Assembly (NCBI RefSeq): GCF_016907815.1
Contig: NZ_JAFBCQ010000001.1
Span: forward strand, 3,348,001-3,412,000
DNA: 64,000 nucleotides
Source: Microbacterium aurum
Lineage (GTDB): Bacteria > Actinomycetota > Actinomycetes > Actinomycetales > Microbacteriaceae
Direction of reading: 5' to 3'
Below are positions 10,757 through 19,617 of the stretch, piece after piece. The notes beneath the pieces are model-generated. The model had not been told where the DNA came from, ran no database searches, and saw only the letters and a list, made by a program, of their open reading frames with translations. A program made the translations under genes and the position numbers. Position 1 is the stretch's first letter. Every line of letters starts with the position of its first letter.

Positions 10757-10785
10757 AGTCTACGTGTCGCCCGGGCGTGTCGCAA
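10757..10785 (-). promoter_or_regulatory. Candidate promoter of the S10-spc operon
   Basis: On the minus strand TTGCGA (10785-10780) and TAGACT (10762-10757) are separated by exactly 17 bases, a good actinobacterial housekeeping promoter layout. It overlaps the last codons of the sortase gene (stop at 10760). Transcription starting just after it would give rpsJ a leader of about 240 bases. The leader contains a CACTGCC/GGCAGTG hairpin near 10700-10715 and a GCGC-GAAA-GCGC hairpin near 10723-10734. Confidence 0.55.
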
Positions 10786-11722
10786 ACCCGGGCGTGTCGC
10801 GGTCTTCGACGGGCACCGTGGGTCGGCGCCCGGCGACCGTGACGTACACCCCGAGGAGGATCACCACACCCCCGAAGGTCACCGCCCACCAGGGGAACCC
10901 GGGCACATCCGGATGCCGACCGGCGTCGCTCACGTCCTTGACGGGAGTGGGCAGGATCCGCTCGCCCGTCACGAGGATCCGGTGGCTGTTGATCCCGAGC
11001 GGGGTGCAGGTCACGAGGGTGACCAGATCGTTGCCGCGCTGCGGTCGCAACGTCTCCGTGTCATCCGGCGCCACGATGCGGGTGTCGATGATGCGGTAGG
11101 TGAGGACCTCGCCGAAGACCTCGATCGTGAACGTGTCCCCCATCGTGAGCAGATCGAGATGGGTGAACAGCTCCGAGGTCGCGAGTCCGCGATGGCCGGT
11201 GAGCACCGCATGCGTGGATTCTCCGCCGACCGGGAGTGCCGTCCCTTCGAGATGACCCACGCCATGCTCGAGCACGTCGTCGCTCGTGCCGTGGTAGATC
11301 GGGAGGTCGACATTGATCGCGGGGATCTTGAGGCGCGCCATGAGGCCGAGATCGTCCGCATGCAGCAGATCTGCGTAGTCCGCGTGGGCGGCGGCATCCA
11401 CCTCGGACTGGGGTTTGCGCTCTCCCGCGGCGAAGATCGATGTCCCCCCGATGAGAGCCTGGTTGTACTCCTCGGCGCGCTGGATCTCCTCGACGCGGTG
11501 CTCGGCGCTCAGCGCACCGATGCTGTCGGTGTACTCGTCGATCTGCTGGGACTGCTGAAGCTGTGTGAACCACGCAGCGGCGCTCGGGTAGAGCAGCAAC
11601 GCGGCACCGGCGAGGCCGATCAGCGCGATCACGACGCTGAGCCCTGATACCCGCCGCGGCCGACGCATGCGCCGATGCCGGGGCGCGGAGTCCTCCCCAT
11701 CCCCCGGCATCGGTTCAGTCAT
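10760..11722 (-). CDS. Class C (pilus-assembly) sortase
   Basis: Membrane transpeptidase that links pilin subunits by joining the LPXTG Thr to a pilin Lys. 320 residues. A hydrophobic helix lies at about 27-45 and a second at about 278-297, the two-TM layout typical of class C. Catalytic residues are visible: His177 in LTGHRGL, Cys239 in TLVTC, Arg248 in NSHR. The ATG at 11722 lies 11 bases after the stop of the backbone pilin gene; the frame is open further upstream but overlaps that gene. It is the last gene of a tip-backbone-sortase operon. A clear lid motif (DPW/DPF) was not seen. The gene end abuts the candidate S10 promoter. Confidence 0.93.
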   Translation of the reverse strand: MTEPMPGDGEDSAPRHRRMRRPRRVSGLSVVIALIGLAGAALLLYPSAAAWFTQLQQSQQIDEYTDSIGALSAEHRVEEIQRAEEYNQALIGGTSIFAAGERKPQSEVDAAAHADYADLLHADDLGLMARLKIPAINVDLPIYHGTSDDVLEHGVGHLEGTALPVGGESTHAVLTGHRGLATSELFTHLDLLTMGDTFTIEVFGEVLTYRIIDTRIVAPDDTETLRPQRGNDLVTLVTCTPLGINSHRILVTGERILPTPVKDVSDAGRHPDVPGFPWWAVTFGGVVILLGVYVTVAGRRPTVPVEDRDTPGFATRPGDT

Positions 11723-11733
11723 GCTCGTGCCGG

Positions 11734-13224
11734 TCAGGCCTGGACGGCCTCGTGGCGACGGCGACGTGCGGCCACCAGGACCGCCGCACCTGCCGCGATG
11801 ACCACGAGCGCCACGCCACCAACGCCGAACCACAGTGCGCCGTCACCACCGGTCAGCGGCAGCGCCCACGCGGGCACCTGCGCGTACGGCACATCCACGT
11901 AATTCTTCGGCGCCGCCGGGTCTGAGGTCCCCGCCGTGATCGTCGTAGCGACCTGGGTGTTCGCAGGCAGCTGGTAGCCCGCCGGGGGCGTGACGAGCAC
12001 GAGGGTGTAGTTACCGGGACGCAGCTCGGGAACGGTCAGCAGGCCGTTCGCGTCGGAGGTCCAGGAGTTCACACCGTTCACGACGACGGTGTTGCCCGCT
12101 GCGTCCTTCACCCGGTAGACGCCGCCGGCAAGCGGCGTCGTGGTGCCCGTGACGTGCGTGAACACCTGCAGCTGCCCGAAGGTCGTCGTGGCGGTGGCGG
12201 TGTTTCCCGACTTGCCGTTGACGTCGCTCGTCGCGCTGTTGGTGATGACGCCGTTCGCAGGCACACCCACGACGCGCGTGAGCACGTCGAACGTGACCGT
12301 GCCGCCGGGCGCCTGAGTGCTGAGCTTGGTCAGACCCGTCGACGTGAAGGTCACGGTGCGGGTGGTCCCGGTCGCGGGCGAGATCGTGTAGTCGGTGCCG
12401 GCGGTCATCGCGACGGCGGTCGTGCCGTCGGCCTTCACGGCCGTGACGGTTCCGGCGGGGAGGCCGAGAGCGACAGCTGCGGCATCCGTCACGAATGCGA
12501 GCTGGGCCGCGTCGATGACGTCGGTGAGCACGAAGCTCGAGATCGTGCCGGACGCGAGCACGGGGACCTTCGCCGTGATCGCCCAGCGCGCCAGGTCTGC
12601 GCCGGCGGCGATGTCCGCCGCCGTGGTGGTCTCGGACTTCCCGAGCGAGGTCACCGCGTTCTTGGGGTACACGTGCACGTCGTAGATCCAGGTGTTCGAC
12701 GGCGTGGCCGTCGGGCCGGTCGCGAACGGGACCGACACGAGGAACGGCGCCGCGGCCTCGGTCACCGACGAGGGGGTGCCCGTCTCGGTGACGAGGTAGA
12801 GACCGAAGGGCGGCGTCGCCGTCGCGGTGCCGGAGCCTGTCGTGGTGACCGAGGCCGCCGCGCCGAGACCGGCGGCGGTCGCCGCGGTGACGGGGTTGGC
12901 CGGCGCCATGATCGACTGCACCGAAGCCCAGCCGGCCGCCGTCTTGAGGTCGTAGTTCGCGACGCGCTGGATGCTGAACGTGACGCCGTTCAGGGGCGTG
13001 CCGGTCACGGTCTGCTCCTGCCCGTTGCCGGGCGTGACACCGTTCGCGCCGAAGCGCTCGTACTTGTGGATGGTCAGCGTGCCCTGGGTGCCGGTGATGT
13101 TGCCGACACCGGTCGCGGCCGAGGCCGGACCGGCGGCTGCCAACGTGCCGAAGAGCGCGATCGCGACGACGCCGACGGCGGCCGCGAAACGCCGGGCGAT
13201 GCCCGGACGGATGCTGGTGTTCAT
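11734..13224 (-). CDS. SpaA-type backbone pilin with LPXTG signal
   Basis: Major subunit of a sortase-assembled pilus. 496 residues. Sec signal peptide about 1-36 (cleavage after GPASA). A pilin motif with the linking Lys lies at 179-189 (W then VHVYPKN, Lys188). An E-box-like YLVTET is at 143-148. Ig-like/isopeptide-type domains follow, including a SpaA-like C-terminal domain (AGGVYRVKDAAGN to GNYTLVLVTPPAGYQLP). LPLTGG lies at about 455-460, then a hydrophobic helix and an RRRR tail. It sits 43 bases after the large adhesin gene and 11 bases before the sortase ATG. The motif set makes the backbone role well supported; host target and expression are unknown. Confidence 0.93.
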   Translation of the reverse strand: MNTSIRPGIARRFAAAVGVVAIALFGTLAAAGPASAATGVGNITGTQGTLTIHKYERFGANGVTPGNGQEQTVTGTPLNGVTFSIQRVANYDLKTAAGWASVQSIMAPANPVTAATAAGLGAAASVTTTGSGTATATPPFGLYLVTETGTPSSVTEAAAPFLVSVPFATGPTATPSNTWIYDVHVYPKNAVTSLGKSETTTAADIAAGADLARWAITAKVPVLASGTISSFVLTDVIDAAQLAFVTDAAAVALGLPAGTVTAVKADGTTAVAMTAGTDYTISPATGTTRTVTFTSTGLTKLSTQAPGGTVTFDVLTRVVGVPANGVITNSATSDVNGKSGNTATATTTFGQLQVFTHVTGTTTPLAGGVYRVKDAAGNTVVVNGVNSWTSDANGLLTVPELRPGNYTLVLVTPPAGYQLPANTQVATTITAGTSDPAAPKNYVDVPYAQVPAWALPLTGGDGALWFGVGGVALVVIAAGAAVLVAARRRRHEAVQA

Positions 13225-13267
13225 TCTTTCTGCTTTCTCGGGGGTATCAGCGGTGTGGCGGGAAGGG

Positions 13268-16150
13268 TCAGGTGTGCTGTATGCGCGTGCGGCGGCGACG
13301 CTGCCAGAAGGCGAGACCCGCCATCAGCGCGAGCAACAGGGCACCGGAGATGAGGAACACGTCGGTGCTGGTTCCGCCCGTGAGCGGAAGGACGACTGCG
13401 GGGATCTTGTCGTTGACGAAGCGATAGACCGCCGTCTGGCCAGCTGCCGGCGCCGTGATCTCAGTCGATTCGACGTCGACCCACACTCCGTCGCTCAGTC
13501 GCTGCAGCGCGAGCTGACGGTATGCGATCGTGCTGGACGGGTTCGCGAGCGCTTCGCTGAGGGTGTAGGTGTGATCCGGGCGCACCTCGAACGTGCTCGC
13601 CGGATTGCCCGCGGAGGAGTACTCCGCGCCCGCTCGCGTCTCCGTGGGGATCGACACGCCGGAGAGCGTCGTCGGCGTGGCCGTGACGTTCCAGGTCGAG
13701 GCCGTGAAGCCGGCCGAAGGCGTGACGACGTTCTTCAGAAGCGTCAGCGTGGCAGTCCGGAGAGTTACCGCGCAGTTCACTGCGCTGCCGGCGACGAGGG
13801 AGACGAGGCCTCCCGACGTCACCGTCACCGCGGAGCCGTCTTGGTCGGCGCATGTCCAGGCGCCGGCAACGTAGGTTCCTGGACCGCCCGTCGCGGCGAG
13901 CTGGTAGCCGGTGGCCGGGGTCACTGTCCTGTTCGTCGCACCTGTGGAGCCGGTGGTGCCTGTCGGCCCCGCCGCCGAACCGGACGGACCGGTTGCGCTG
14001 AGGTTCCACGCGGTGGGGAGGGCGGAGCCCGAACCCACCGAGGCCGTCAGGGTCAGCGTCGTCGCCTTGAGCCGATTGACGAAGCCACACGCGACGGCGT
14101 CGCCCGGAGCGATGTCGGCGACCGACCCGCCCGTGGCCGCGGTGAACGTGACGGTGCGCGTCACTCCGGAGAGAGATGTCACCTGGCACTGTGCGCTGAC
14201 GAATGTGTGCGTGGTCTTCTGCGTCTCCGACACCGCGACCGTCGCGCGCGAAGCCGCCGTCGCGAAGAATATCTGCCACGACGCGGACCCCGACGCCGCG
14301 GTGGTCTGCGTCGTCGCCGCCGGGGTCGTGGTGACGCCGGTTCCGCTCGGCACGACGCCCAGGACCCATCCCGATCCGGGCTGCGGGTTGGCGCCCGTGA
14401 CGTCCTGCACCTGCTTGGTGACCGTGACGGTGGCGAGCAGCGGCGAGTTCGTGATCGTGCAGACGACGGCGACTCCTGCGACGGTGGCCGCCGGGATCGC
14501 GATCGTGCCGGAGGAGCCTGTGCCGCTCGCTAAGACGCTCGTTCCGTTCCGGCACTCCCACGCCGACGTGTAGTTCGTGAGCGCCGATGTCGACCCCGCA
14601 GCCATGACCTCACTGAAGTCGTATGACTGCCCGGAGATCACCTGCCTCGCGGCGATGGACTGCGTCTGCACGCCCGTCGCGCTGCCCGACGTCGTCGCGG
14701 TCGCGATGTCGGACGTCGACCCGGCCGAGCGCAGACGCAGCACGAACTGATCTGAGGCGGCGGCGCGGCTGACGATGTTCTTGCGGACGCTGAGGGTGCT
14801 CGGCGCGTTGACGGTGAGCGTCGCCGTCTCGGGCGAGTTGAGGATCGTCGTGACATTGCTCGCACCGTTGGTGTAGACGCCGGGCGTGCTCGAGGTGACG
14901 TTGACCGTCACGGTGCACGATGTCGCACCGGTTGCGAAATCCACCCCGGACACAGTGACCACTGAGGATCCTGCGTTGGCGGTGCGGACGAGCGCCGAAC
15001 CCGTCGTGCTCGTGCAGGTTCCCCCGATCGTCGGTGTCGCCGCGACCACGAGCCCCGAAGGCAGCGCGTCGGAGAACGACATATCTGCCTTGGCAGCCAG
15101 CTCGCTCGTGTTGTTGATCGTGAACGTCAGCGTCGAGACTTCCCCCGCCGTGACGCTCGTCGGCGCGAAGCTCTTGTCGAGGCTTGGAGTGACGTCGATC
15201 AGGCGGAGGTTGTCGACGCCGAAGTCGTTGCCCTCGGACGCAGTCGTCTGGTTGCGCACGCGCAACTGAGCCGTCGCGAGCCGGGCGGGCGTGAGCAGCT
15301 GCGACCCCGCGGCGGTGAAGCGCCCCGCGCGCACCGACGTGCCGCCGTTGTCCCAGGGATTGCTGCCCGCGCCTTGCGGAGTCGGTGAGGTGTAATAGCC
15401 GGCGCCGCTGGCCGAGCAGGCCTGAATCGCGGTCGGAGTGACAGACGTCTCCGTACCGGAGACGACGAGCGAGAGATTGATCCGCGAGTTGTTCGCCCCA
15501 CTCAAGTAACTGCAGGATGCCTCCACGACGTCGATCGACGCGGTGTAGTACCGGTTCGTTGTGGCGCTCACGCCGATCGCCGAGCTCGTCATGACGATCT
15601 GATTCGCCGTTCCCGTGCCCCCGTCAGTGGTCCACTCAGCGACGGCGTGGTTGTTCTGGGTGCCACTCGTCGACCCGTTCGCCGGAGCTCCTGCTGTCCC
15701 GCCGGATACACCCGCGGCGACCTGACCGAGCACATCGGCCATGCGCCGCCCGTTCATCTGCGCGACGGCGGCGACCTCGACCGTGCAGAACGGCGCGGAG
15801 AACGAGGCGACGTTGCCGTTGGCCGATCGGCTTGCGAGATAGCTCAGGACGACGCCGTTGCAGTTTCCATAGTCAAACCAGTAGGTGGCGCCCGTGTAGG
15901 TCGTCCCCGCAGCGGACTGATAGGTGCCCAACCGCGTGGGAGCTGTTCCCTGGCCATTCTCGAACGTCTCCGCCCAGACCTGCGTGGGCGCCTCCGTGAC
16001 GCCGGCAGCCATCGGGACGATGCCGATTGCGGCGGCGGCATCCGCTCCCGCGACTGCCGTCGCAGAAGGAGCCACGCACAGAGCGCCGACCACGGCGAGC
16101 GTGGTGGCGACGATGATCGTCGCCTTCCGGCGCGCACGAATGAACCGCAT
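13268..16150 (-). CDS. Large LPXTG surface protein, probable pilus tip adhesin
   Basis: 960 residues, secreted and cell-wall or pilus anchored. Signal peptide about 1-34 (FIRARRKATIIVATT core). The N-terminal ~280 residues are Cys-containing and unlike a repeat. A DUF11-like domain follows (VTAGEVSTLTFTINNTSELAAKADMSF). Then come several DUF5979/SpaA-like repeats (LSVRKNIVSR, VTVTKQVQDVTG, LTLLKNVVTP). The C terminus has LPLTGG, a hydrophobic helix and RRRRTR. The ATG at 16150 has GGAGGG upstream; longer readings enter the divergent promoter region. Position first in the operon before the backbone pilin and sortase fits a tip subunit. Ligand cannot be told from sequence. Confidence 0.9.
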   Translation of the reverse strand: MRFIRARRKATIIVATTLAVVGALCVAPSATAVAGADAAAAIGIVPMAAGVTEAPTQVWAETFENGQGTAPTRLGTYQSAAGTTYTGATYWFDYGNCNGVVLSYLASRSANGNVASFSAPFCTVEVAAVAQMNGRRMADVLGQVAAGVSGGTAGAPANGSTSGTQNNHAVAEWTTDGGTGTANQIVMTSSAIGVSATTNRYYTASIDVVEASCSYLSGANNSRINLSLVVSGTETSVTPTAIQACSASGAGYYTSPTPQGAGSNPWDNGGTSVRAGRFTAAGSQLLTPARLATAQLRVRNQTTASEGNDFGVDNLRLIDVTPSLDKSFAPTSVTAGEVSTLTFTINNTSELAAKADMSFSDALPSGLVVAATPTIGGTCTSTTGSALVRTANAGSSVVTVSGVDFATGATSCTVTVNVTSSTPGVYTNGASNVTTILNSPETATLTVNAPSTLSVRKNIVSRAAASDQFVLRLRSAGSTSDIATATTSGSATGVQTQSIAARQVISGQSYDFSEVMAAGSTSALTNYTSAWECRNGTSVLASGTGSSGTIAIPAATVAGVAVVCTITNSPLLATVTVTKQVQDVTGANPQPGSGWVLGVVPSGTGVTTTPAATTQTTAASGSASWQIFFATAASRATVAVSETQKTTHTFVSAQCQVTSLSGVTRTVTFTAATGGSVADIAPGDAVACGFVNRLKATTLTLTASVGSGSALPTAWNLSATGPSGSAAGPTGTTGSTGATNRTVTPATGYQLAATGGPGTYVAGAWTCADQDGSAVTVTSGGLVSLVAGSAVNCAVTLRTATLTLLKNVVTPSAGFTASTWNVTATPTTLSGVSIPTETRAGAEYSSAGNPASTFEVRPDHTYTLSEALANPSSTIAYRQLALQRLSDGVWVDVESTEITAPAAGQTAVYRFVNDKIPAVVLPLTGGTSTDVFLISGALLLALMAGLAFWQRRRRTRIQHT

Positions 16151-16251
16151 GTCTGCCCTCCGAGTCGCTGCAGATCGGGGGGGTGCCCCTATGTCTTTCG
16201 TCAACCGATTTCGGAGCGCGGGCAAGATTGGTGTGAACCCATTCGACGGAA

Positions 16252-16860
16252 TTGAGCAATACGGATGTGAGCCCCGATAACGAGGTGATTGAAAGGTCGG
16301 CGCGAGAGCCGGCTGTGTTCGCGATGCTGTTCGATCGCCACGCCAAGTCTGTTTACCGGTATGTAGCGCAGCGGCTGGGTGACCACGTCGCGGATGACGT
16401 GATGTCGGAAACCTTCTTGGTTGCATTTGAGCGGCGGTCGGCCTACGACGTTTCCGTCAGTGATGCTCGGCCATGGCTGCTGGGTATTGCGACTCGGTTG
16501 ATGCGCAAGCACGCTCGAGTCGAAGCGGTGGCATGGAAGGGCTTGTCTGCGGACATGGCGGCGCAGATCGTGCCGGACTTCATCGAGCAGGCGGGGTCCC
16601 GCATCGATGCTGAACGCCTGAGTCGGCGCCTAGGCACGGCGTTGCGCCGGTTGTCAGACGGGGATCGCGACACGCTGCTGCTGTACGCATGGGGCGATCT
16701 CGACTATGCGTCGATCGCCGCGGCGATGCAGGTTCCGGTGGGAACGGTGCGCTCACGACTCAACCGCGCGCGGCGCCAGTTACGCCGCGCCGCGGGCATC
16801 ACAACCCTCGAACAGGAGACGGATCATGGACGAATTGACACTGCTCCGCAGCACTCGTGA
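16252..16860 (+). CDS. ECF-family RNA polymerase sigma factor
   Basis: Alternative sigma factor directing RNA polymerase to a small regulon. 202 residues from TTG at 16252; GTG at 16267 is also possible, since no strong ribosome site decides. Region 2 lies at about 22-90 (LFDRHAKSVYRYVAQRLGD, DDVMSETFLVAFERR) and region 4 at about 130-180 (ASIAAAMQVPVGTVRSRLNRARRQLRR, a helix-turn-helix). It is transcribed divergently from the pilus operon across about 100 bases, and overlaps the next gene by 35 bases. The layout suggests it may control the pilus genes, but this is inference; no matching ECF promoter pair was identified. Confidence 0.92.
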   Translation: MSNTDVSPDNEVIERSAREPAVFAMLFDRHAKSVYRYVAQRLGDHVADDVMSETFLVAFERRSAYDVSVSDARPWLLGIATRLMRKHARVEAVAWKGLSADMAAQIVPDFIEQAGSRIDAERLSRRLGTALRRLSDGDRDTLLLYAWGDLDYASIAAAMQVPVGTVRSRLNRARRQLRRAAGITTLEQETDHGRIDTAPQHS

Positions 16861-17806
16861 CGACAGCCGCGAACCCACCCCAGAGGCGCTGGCCGCAGGG
16901 CGGGCAGCGCTGCTGAACCACGTGGCGCAGGAGGCGGGGAACGTCGCTACGGCGCGCCCCGCCGCGAGGAGGCGACGGTTGCTCCCGGCGCTGTCGTGGG
17001 CAACGGCAGGAGTTGCAGCAGTGCTGACCGGAGCTCTTGTTGTGGGGAACGTGACTCTGAACGCGACGAGCGCCTACGCGAGTGATGTTCTGCGAACTGC
17101 CGCGACGCAAACCATCCAGTACGCGGACCTCGTTCCGGGCTCCGGGGAGTATCTCCGCGCACGCACCCATGCGCGCTGGCAGGCATGCGAGATGGTGGGC
17201 GACGGCTCGCAACAGGTCAAGTGCGAACCGAACGACCAGATCCTCGACGTATATATGCCTGCTGACCCTGCGGCCGAGTGGGTGCTCTACCGCGACTGGG
17301 GCAATATGCAGGGTGTGCTGACGGGTGAGTCAATCGAGACAACACGGGCGGTTGGCGGGCATTTTTACGATCCGGTGTACTCGTGGGTGAACGTTGACTA
17401 CGCCGATATCCCAACCGACGGCGCCGCCGCCTACGAGTGGATCGACGGCCAATACAACGGAGGATCTGCATCGCGCGACGAAGACAACTTCGTACGGATC
17501 GCGGACATCCTTCGCTCCGGCCTCGTGCCCGCGGCGCCCCGAGCAGCCCTGCTCGATGCCCTATCGCGCATTCCTGGCGTGACCGCGACCGACGACGTCG
17601 CAAACCTCGATGGCGTGACCGGCGTCGCGATCGGCCGGAACGAACCGTTCCGGGCAGGTGAGCGGCAGGAGATCATCATCGACCCGAACACGGGTCTCGT
17701 AATCGGAGAGCGCGCTCTGGCAGGTGCGACGATCTTCGGGTGGACGCTCAATCAGGAAGTGTCGCTGACCGCCATCGAGAGCACGATCGTGGACGCCGCC
17801 CCATGA
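16826..17806 (+). CDS. CU044_5270-like membrane protein, partner of the ECF sigma factor
   Basis: 326 residues. It has a cytoplasmic N terminus (about 1-50), one transmembrane helix at about 52-75 (LSWATAGVAAVLTGALVVGNV), and a large extracytoplasmic domain. This matches the CU044_5270-like proteins often found just after ECF sigma genes in actinobacteria. It may act as an anti-sigma or signal-sensing partner, but no zinc-binding ZAS motif is seen. The ATG at 16826 has AGGAG upstream and lies inside the 3' end of the sigma gene, indicating translational coupling. Its stop overlaps a small ORF (ATGA). Confidence 0.75.
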   Translation: MDELTLLRSTRDDSREPTPEALAAGRAALLNHVAQEAGNVATARPAARRRRLLPALSWATAGVAAVLTGALVVGNVTLNATSAYASDVLRTAATQTIQYADLVPGSGEYLRARTHARWQACEMVGDGSQQVKCEPNDQILDVYMPADPAAEWVLYRDWGNMQGVLTGESIETTRAVGGHFYDPVYSWVNVDYADIPTDGAAAYEWIDGQYNGGSASRDEDNFVRIADILRSGLVPAAPRAALLDALSRIPGVTATDDVANLDGVTGVAIGRNEPFRAGERQEIIIDPNTGLVIGERALAGATIFGWTLNQEVSLTAIESTIVDAAP

Positions 17807-17901
17807 TCCGCTCAGCGCAGGGAATCGACCCAGCTGCTATCGGGCTTCCGCCCACGTTCTCCATCCCCGTTCCGATTCCGCCTCCACCGAACGGCAAGTA
17901 A
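17803..17901 (+). CDS. Possible 32-residue proline-rich small protein
   Basis: A 33-codon frame starting in an ATGA overlap with the preceding membrane-protein gene and ending TAA. The peptide is hydrophobic and proline-rich in its second half (IPVPIPPPPNGK). It has no recognised family. Support: the four-base stop/start overlap typical of coupled genes, and a long hairpin four bases after its stop. Against: very short, so chance is quite possible. Confidence 0.4.
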   Translation: MIRSAQGIDPAAIGLPPTFSIPVPIPPPPNGK

Positions 17902-17904
17902 GGC

Positions 17905-17943
17905 CTCTGGGACCGCGGCGCTGAGCTTGCCGTGGTCCCAGAG
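17905..17943. terminator. Inverted repeat between the sigma operon and the IS110 transposase
   Basis: CTCTGGGACC (17905-17914) pairs perfectly with GGTCCCAGAG (17934-17943), extended inward by CGG/CCG with one mismatch. It lies between two convergent genes, so it may terminate both. No T-run follows on either strand. It could alternatively belong to an end of the insertion element. Confidence 0.5.
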
Positions 17944-17989
17944 TCTTGTGGACGTTCGACGGGCCGTGACAGGGTCGTTGGCAAGCGCA

Positions 17990-19201
17990 TCATGCCACTG
18001 CTCGGTCCGGCGACGACTGATAAAGCGTGCCGTCGCGGAGCATGGCGTAGAGGACGTCAGATCTGCGACGGGCGAGAGCGAGTAACGCCTGGTTGTGGCG
18101 CTTGCCCTGAGCTGTCTTGCGGTCGTAATAGGCACGGGACTCGGGATCGCGGAGTGCGGCGAACGCCGAAAGGAACATCGCGTTCTTGAGGACCTTGTTC
18201 CCGCGCCGGGACGAGTACTCGCCGCGGATCGAGGACCCAGATCTCCGGGTGACGGGGGCGAGGCCCGCGTAAGCGGCGAGGTGTCCCGGGGTGGGGAAGT
18301 GCTTGCCGGCGACTTCGGTGAGGAGTCGGGCTGCGGTCCTGACGCCGACTCCGGGCATGCTCGTCAGGACGGGCTGAAGAGGGTGCGCATCGACCAGTCG
18401 CTCGACCTCCGCCGCGACGTCGTCACGTTGACGGCGAAGCGTTGTGAGCTGTGCGGCAAGGCGCGGGACCACGAGTGCGGCCGCGTTCGTGCCAGTGACC
18501 ACGACGGTCTGCTCGCCGAGCGCAACGACAATCTCGTGCGCCCATTCTCGGCCCTTGCGGGGTGCGAGCTTCAGCATTCGCGTCGCGATCCGCTTCTCCC
18601 CGGCCGCGCGTAACTCGGCCGGGGACGGCCAGCGTTGCAGGAGATCGAGAATGGCAGGGTGATCTAACCGTGGCCCGATCACGCGTTCCAGCGCGGGGTG
18701 GATCTGGGTGAGTAGTCCTCGGACTCGGTTGCCGACCTGGGTGATCTGGGCGGCCAGGTCATCGTCAAATCCGCAGAGCATCGTGAGCTCGGCCACCTGC
18801 TCATCCGTGACCTGGATCGAGCGAAGCGTGTGCGGCATCGTCCGTGCGGTCTCCGCAATAATCGCCGCATCCCTCGCGTCGGTCTTGGCCTCGCCCGGGT
18901 GCAGATCAGCGATGCGTCGCATCGCAAGTCCCGGTAGATATCCGACCAAGGCGCCCGCGGCTTGCGCGACCGCGATTGGCAGCGCGCCGATCGTTGCGGG
19001 CTGGTCCACGATCAGCAGCACGATCCCGTGCTTCTGCAGGTCGGTGAGCACCGCGCGGAGTTTGCGCTCGTCGTTCGGGAGCGCCCGGTCGTAGAGCTTC
19101 TTGCCGGTGCGGTCGAGTGCGACCGCGTGATGCTCGCCCTTCCCGACGTCGAGACCGACGAACACGTCGACCTGGTCGTAGTTGTCGATCTGGGTGACCA
19201 C
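17990..19201 (-). CDS. IS110-family transposase
   Basis: DEDD-type recombinase that moves its element through a circular intermediate. 403 residues from GTG at 19201, chosen because GGAGGA lies just upstream; the frame is open 18 codons further. The N-terminal RuvC-like domain has Asp18 (FVGLDVGK), Asp66 (VDQPATIGALP) and Asp108/Asp111 (KTDARDA). The C-terminal Transposase_20 part has the helix-hairpin-helix PGVGVRTAARLL and GHLAAYAGLAP, RRSGSSIRGEY, RRGNKVLKNAMF. The gene looks complete and possibly active. Element ends were not determined; IS110 elements usually lack long terminal inverted repeats. Confidence 0.95.
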   Translation of the reverse strand: MVTQIDNYDQVDVFVGLDVGKGEHHAVALDRTGKKLYDRALPNDERKLRAVLTDLQKHGIVLLIVDQPATIGALPIAVAQAAGALVGYLPGLAMRRIADLHPGEAKTDARDAAIIAETARTMPHTLRSIQVTDEQVAELTMLCGFDDDLAAQITQVGNRVRGLLTQIHPALERVIGPRLDHPAILDLLQRWPSPAELRAAGEKRIATRMLKLAPRKGREWAHEIVVALGEQTVVVTGTNAAALVVPRLAAQLTTLRRQRDDVAAEVERLVDAHPLQPVLTSMPGVGVRTAARLLTEVAGKHFPTPGHLAAYAGLAPVTRRSGSSIRGEYSSRRGNKVLKNAMFLSAFAALRDPESRAYYDRKTAQGKRHNQALLALARRRSDVLYAMLRDGTLYQSSPDRAVA

Positions 19202-19573
19202 TGCTCCTCCGTTCGATTGGGAACGACAGCTGCGACGGTGCGTCTCGGCATCCACGTTACGAACGACCTCGAGCGTGCTCGGGCCTGGCCCCTATCAGCG
19301 ATCACCCACCGCCAACCAGGCTCGGTGACAACACCCCCCGGATCATCGAGGACAGGGGGGACCAATCATGCCGAGCCCGGCAGGCTGCCACCGCCCAGCA
19401 TGCTCGCCGGACGGCTACGAAGAAAGTAACGGGGGGAGCAGCGACGGGAATTCCGGAGGGCAAGCGGACGCGCCCCCTAGATGAAGAGATTCTCATCCAG
19501 GGGAATGGGGTCTTTTGCTGGTTGACCCAACCTTGAAGAAGCCTTGACACATCTTGCGTCCACCACAATGGCG
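19202..19573. other. Non-coding stretch upstream of the IS110 transposase
   Basis: About 370 bases with no credible gene. It probably includes the left non-coding end of the IS110 element, where this family often encodes a guide-like structured RNA upstream of the transposase. An imperfect inverted repeat, GATGA...TCATC, is visible near 19482-19499. The junction between element and host DNA could not be fixed. Confidence 0.4.
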
Positions 19574-19605
19574 ACGGACCGGATGCCCTGGCATCCGGTC
19601 CGTCT
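19574..19605. terminator. 15-bp perfect hairpin terminator
   Basis: Positions 19574-19588 pair perfectly with 19591-19605 (GACGGACCGGATGCC type stem), followed by TTT on the plus strand. It lies 12 bases past the stop of the antitoxin-like gene (minus strand), for which it is the likely terminator. It may work in both directions. Confidence 0.75.
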
Positions 19606-19617
19606 TTGACCCTGCTG

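Noticed and set aside
16151..16251. ECF-type promoter in the divergent sigma/pilus spacer
   Set aside because: TTGACG and GAACC words were seen, but no convincing -10 partner at the right distance, so no promoter was annotated.
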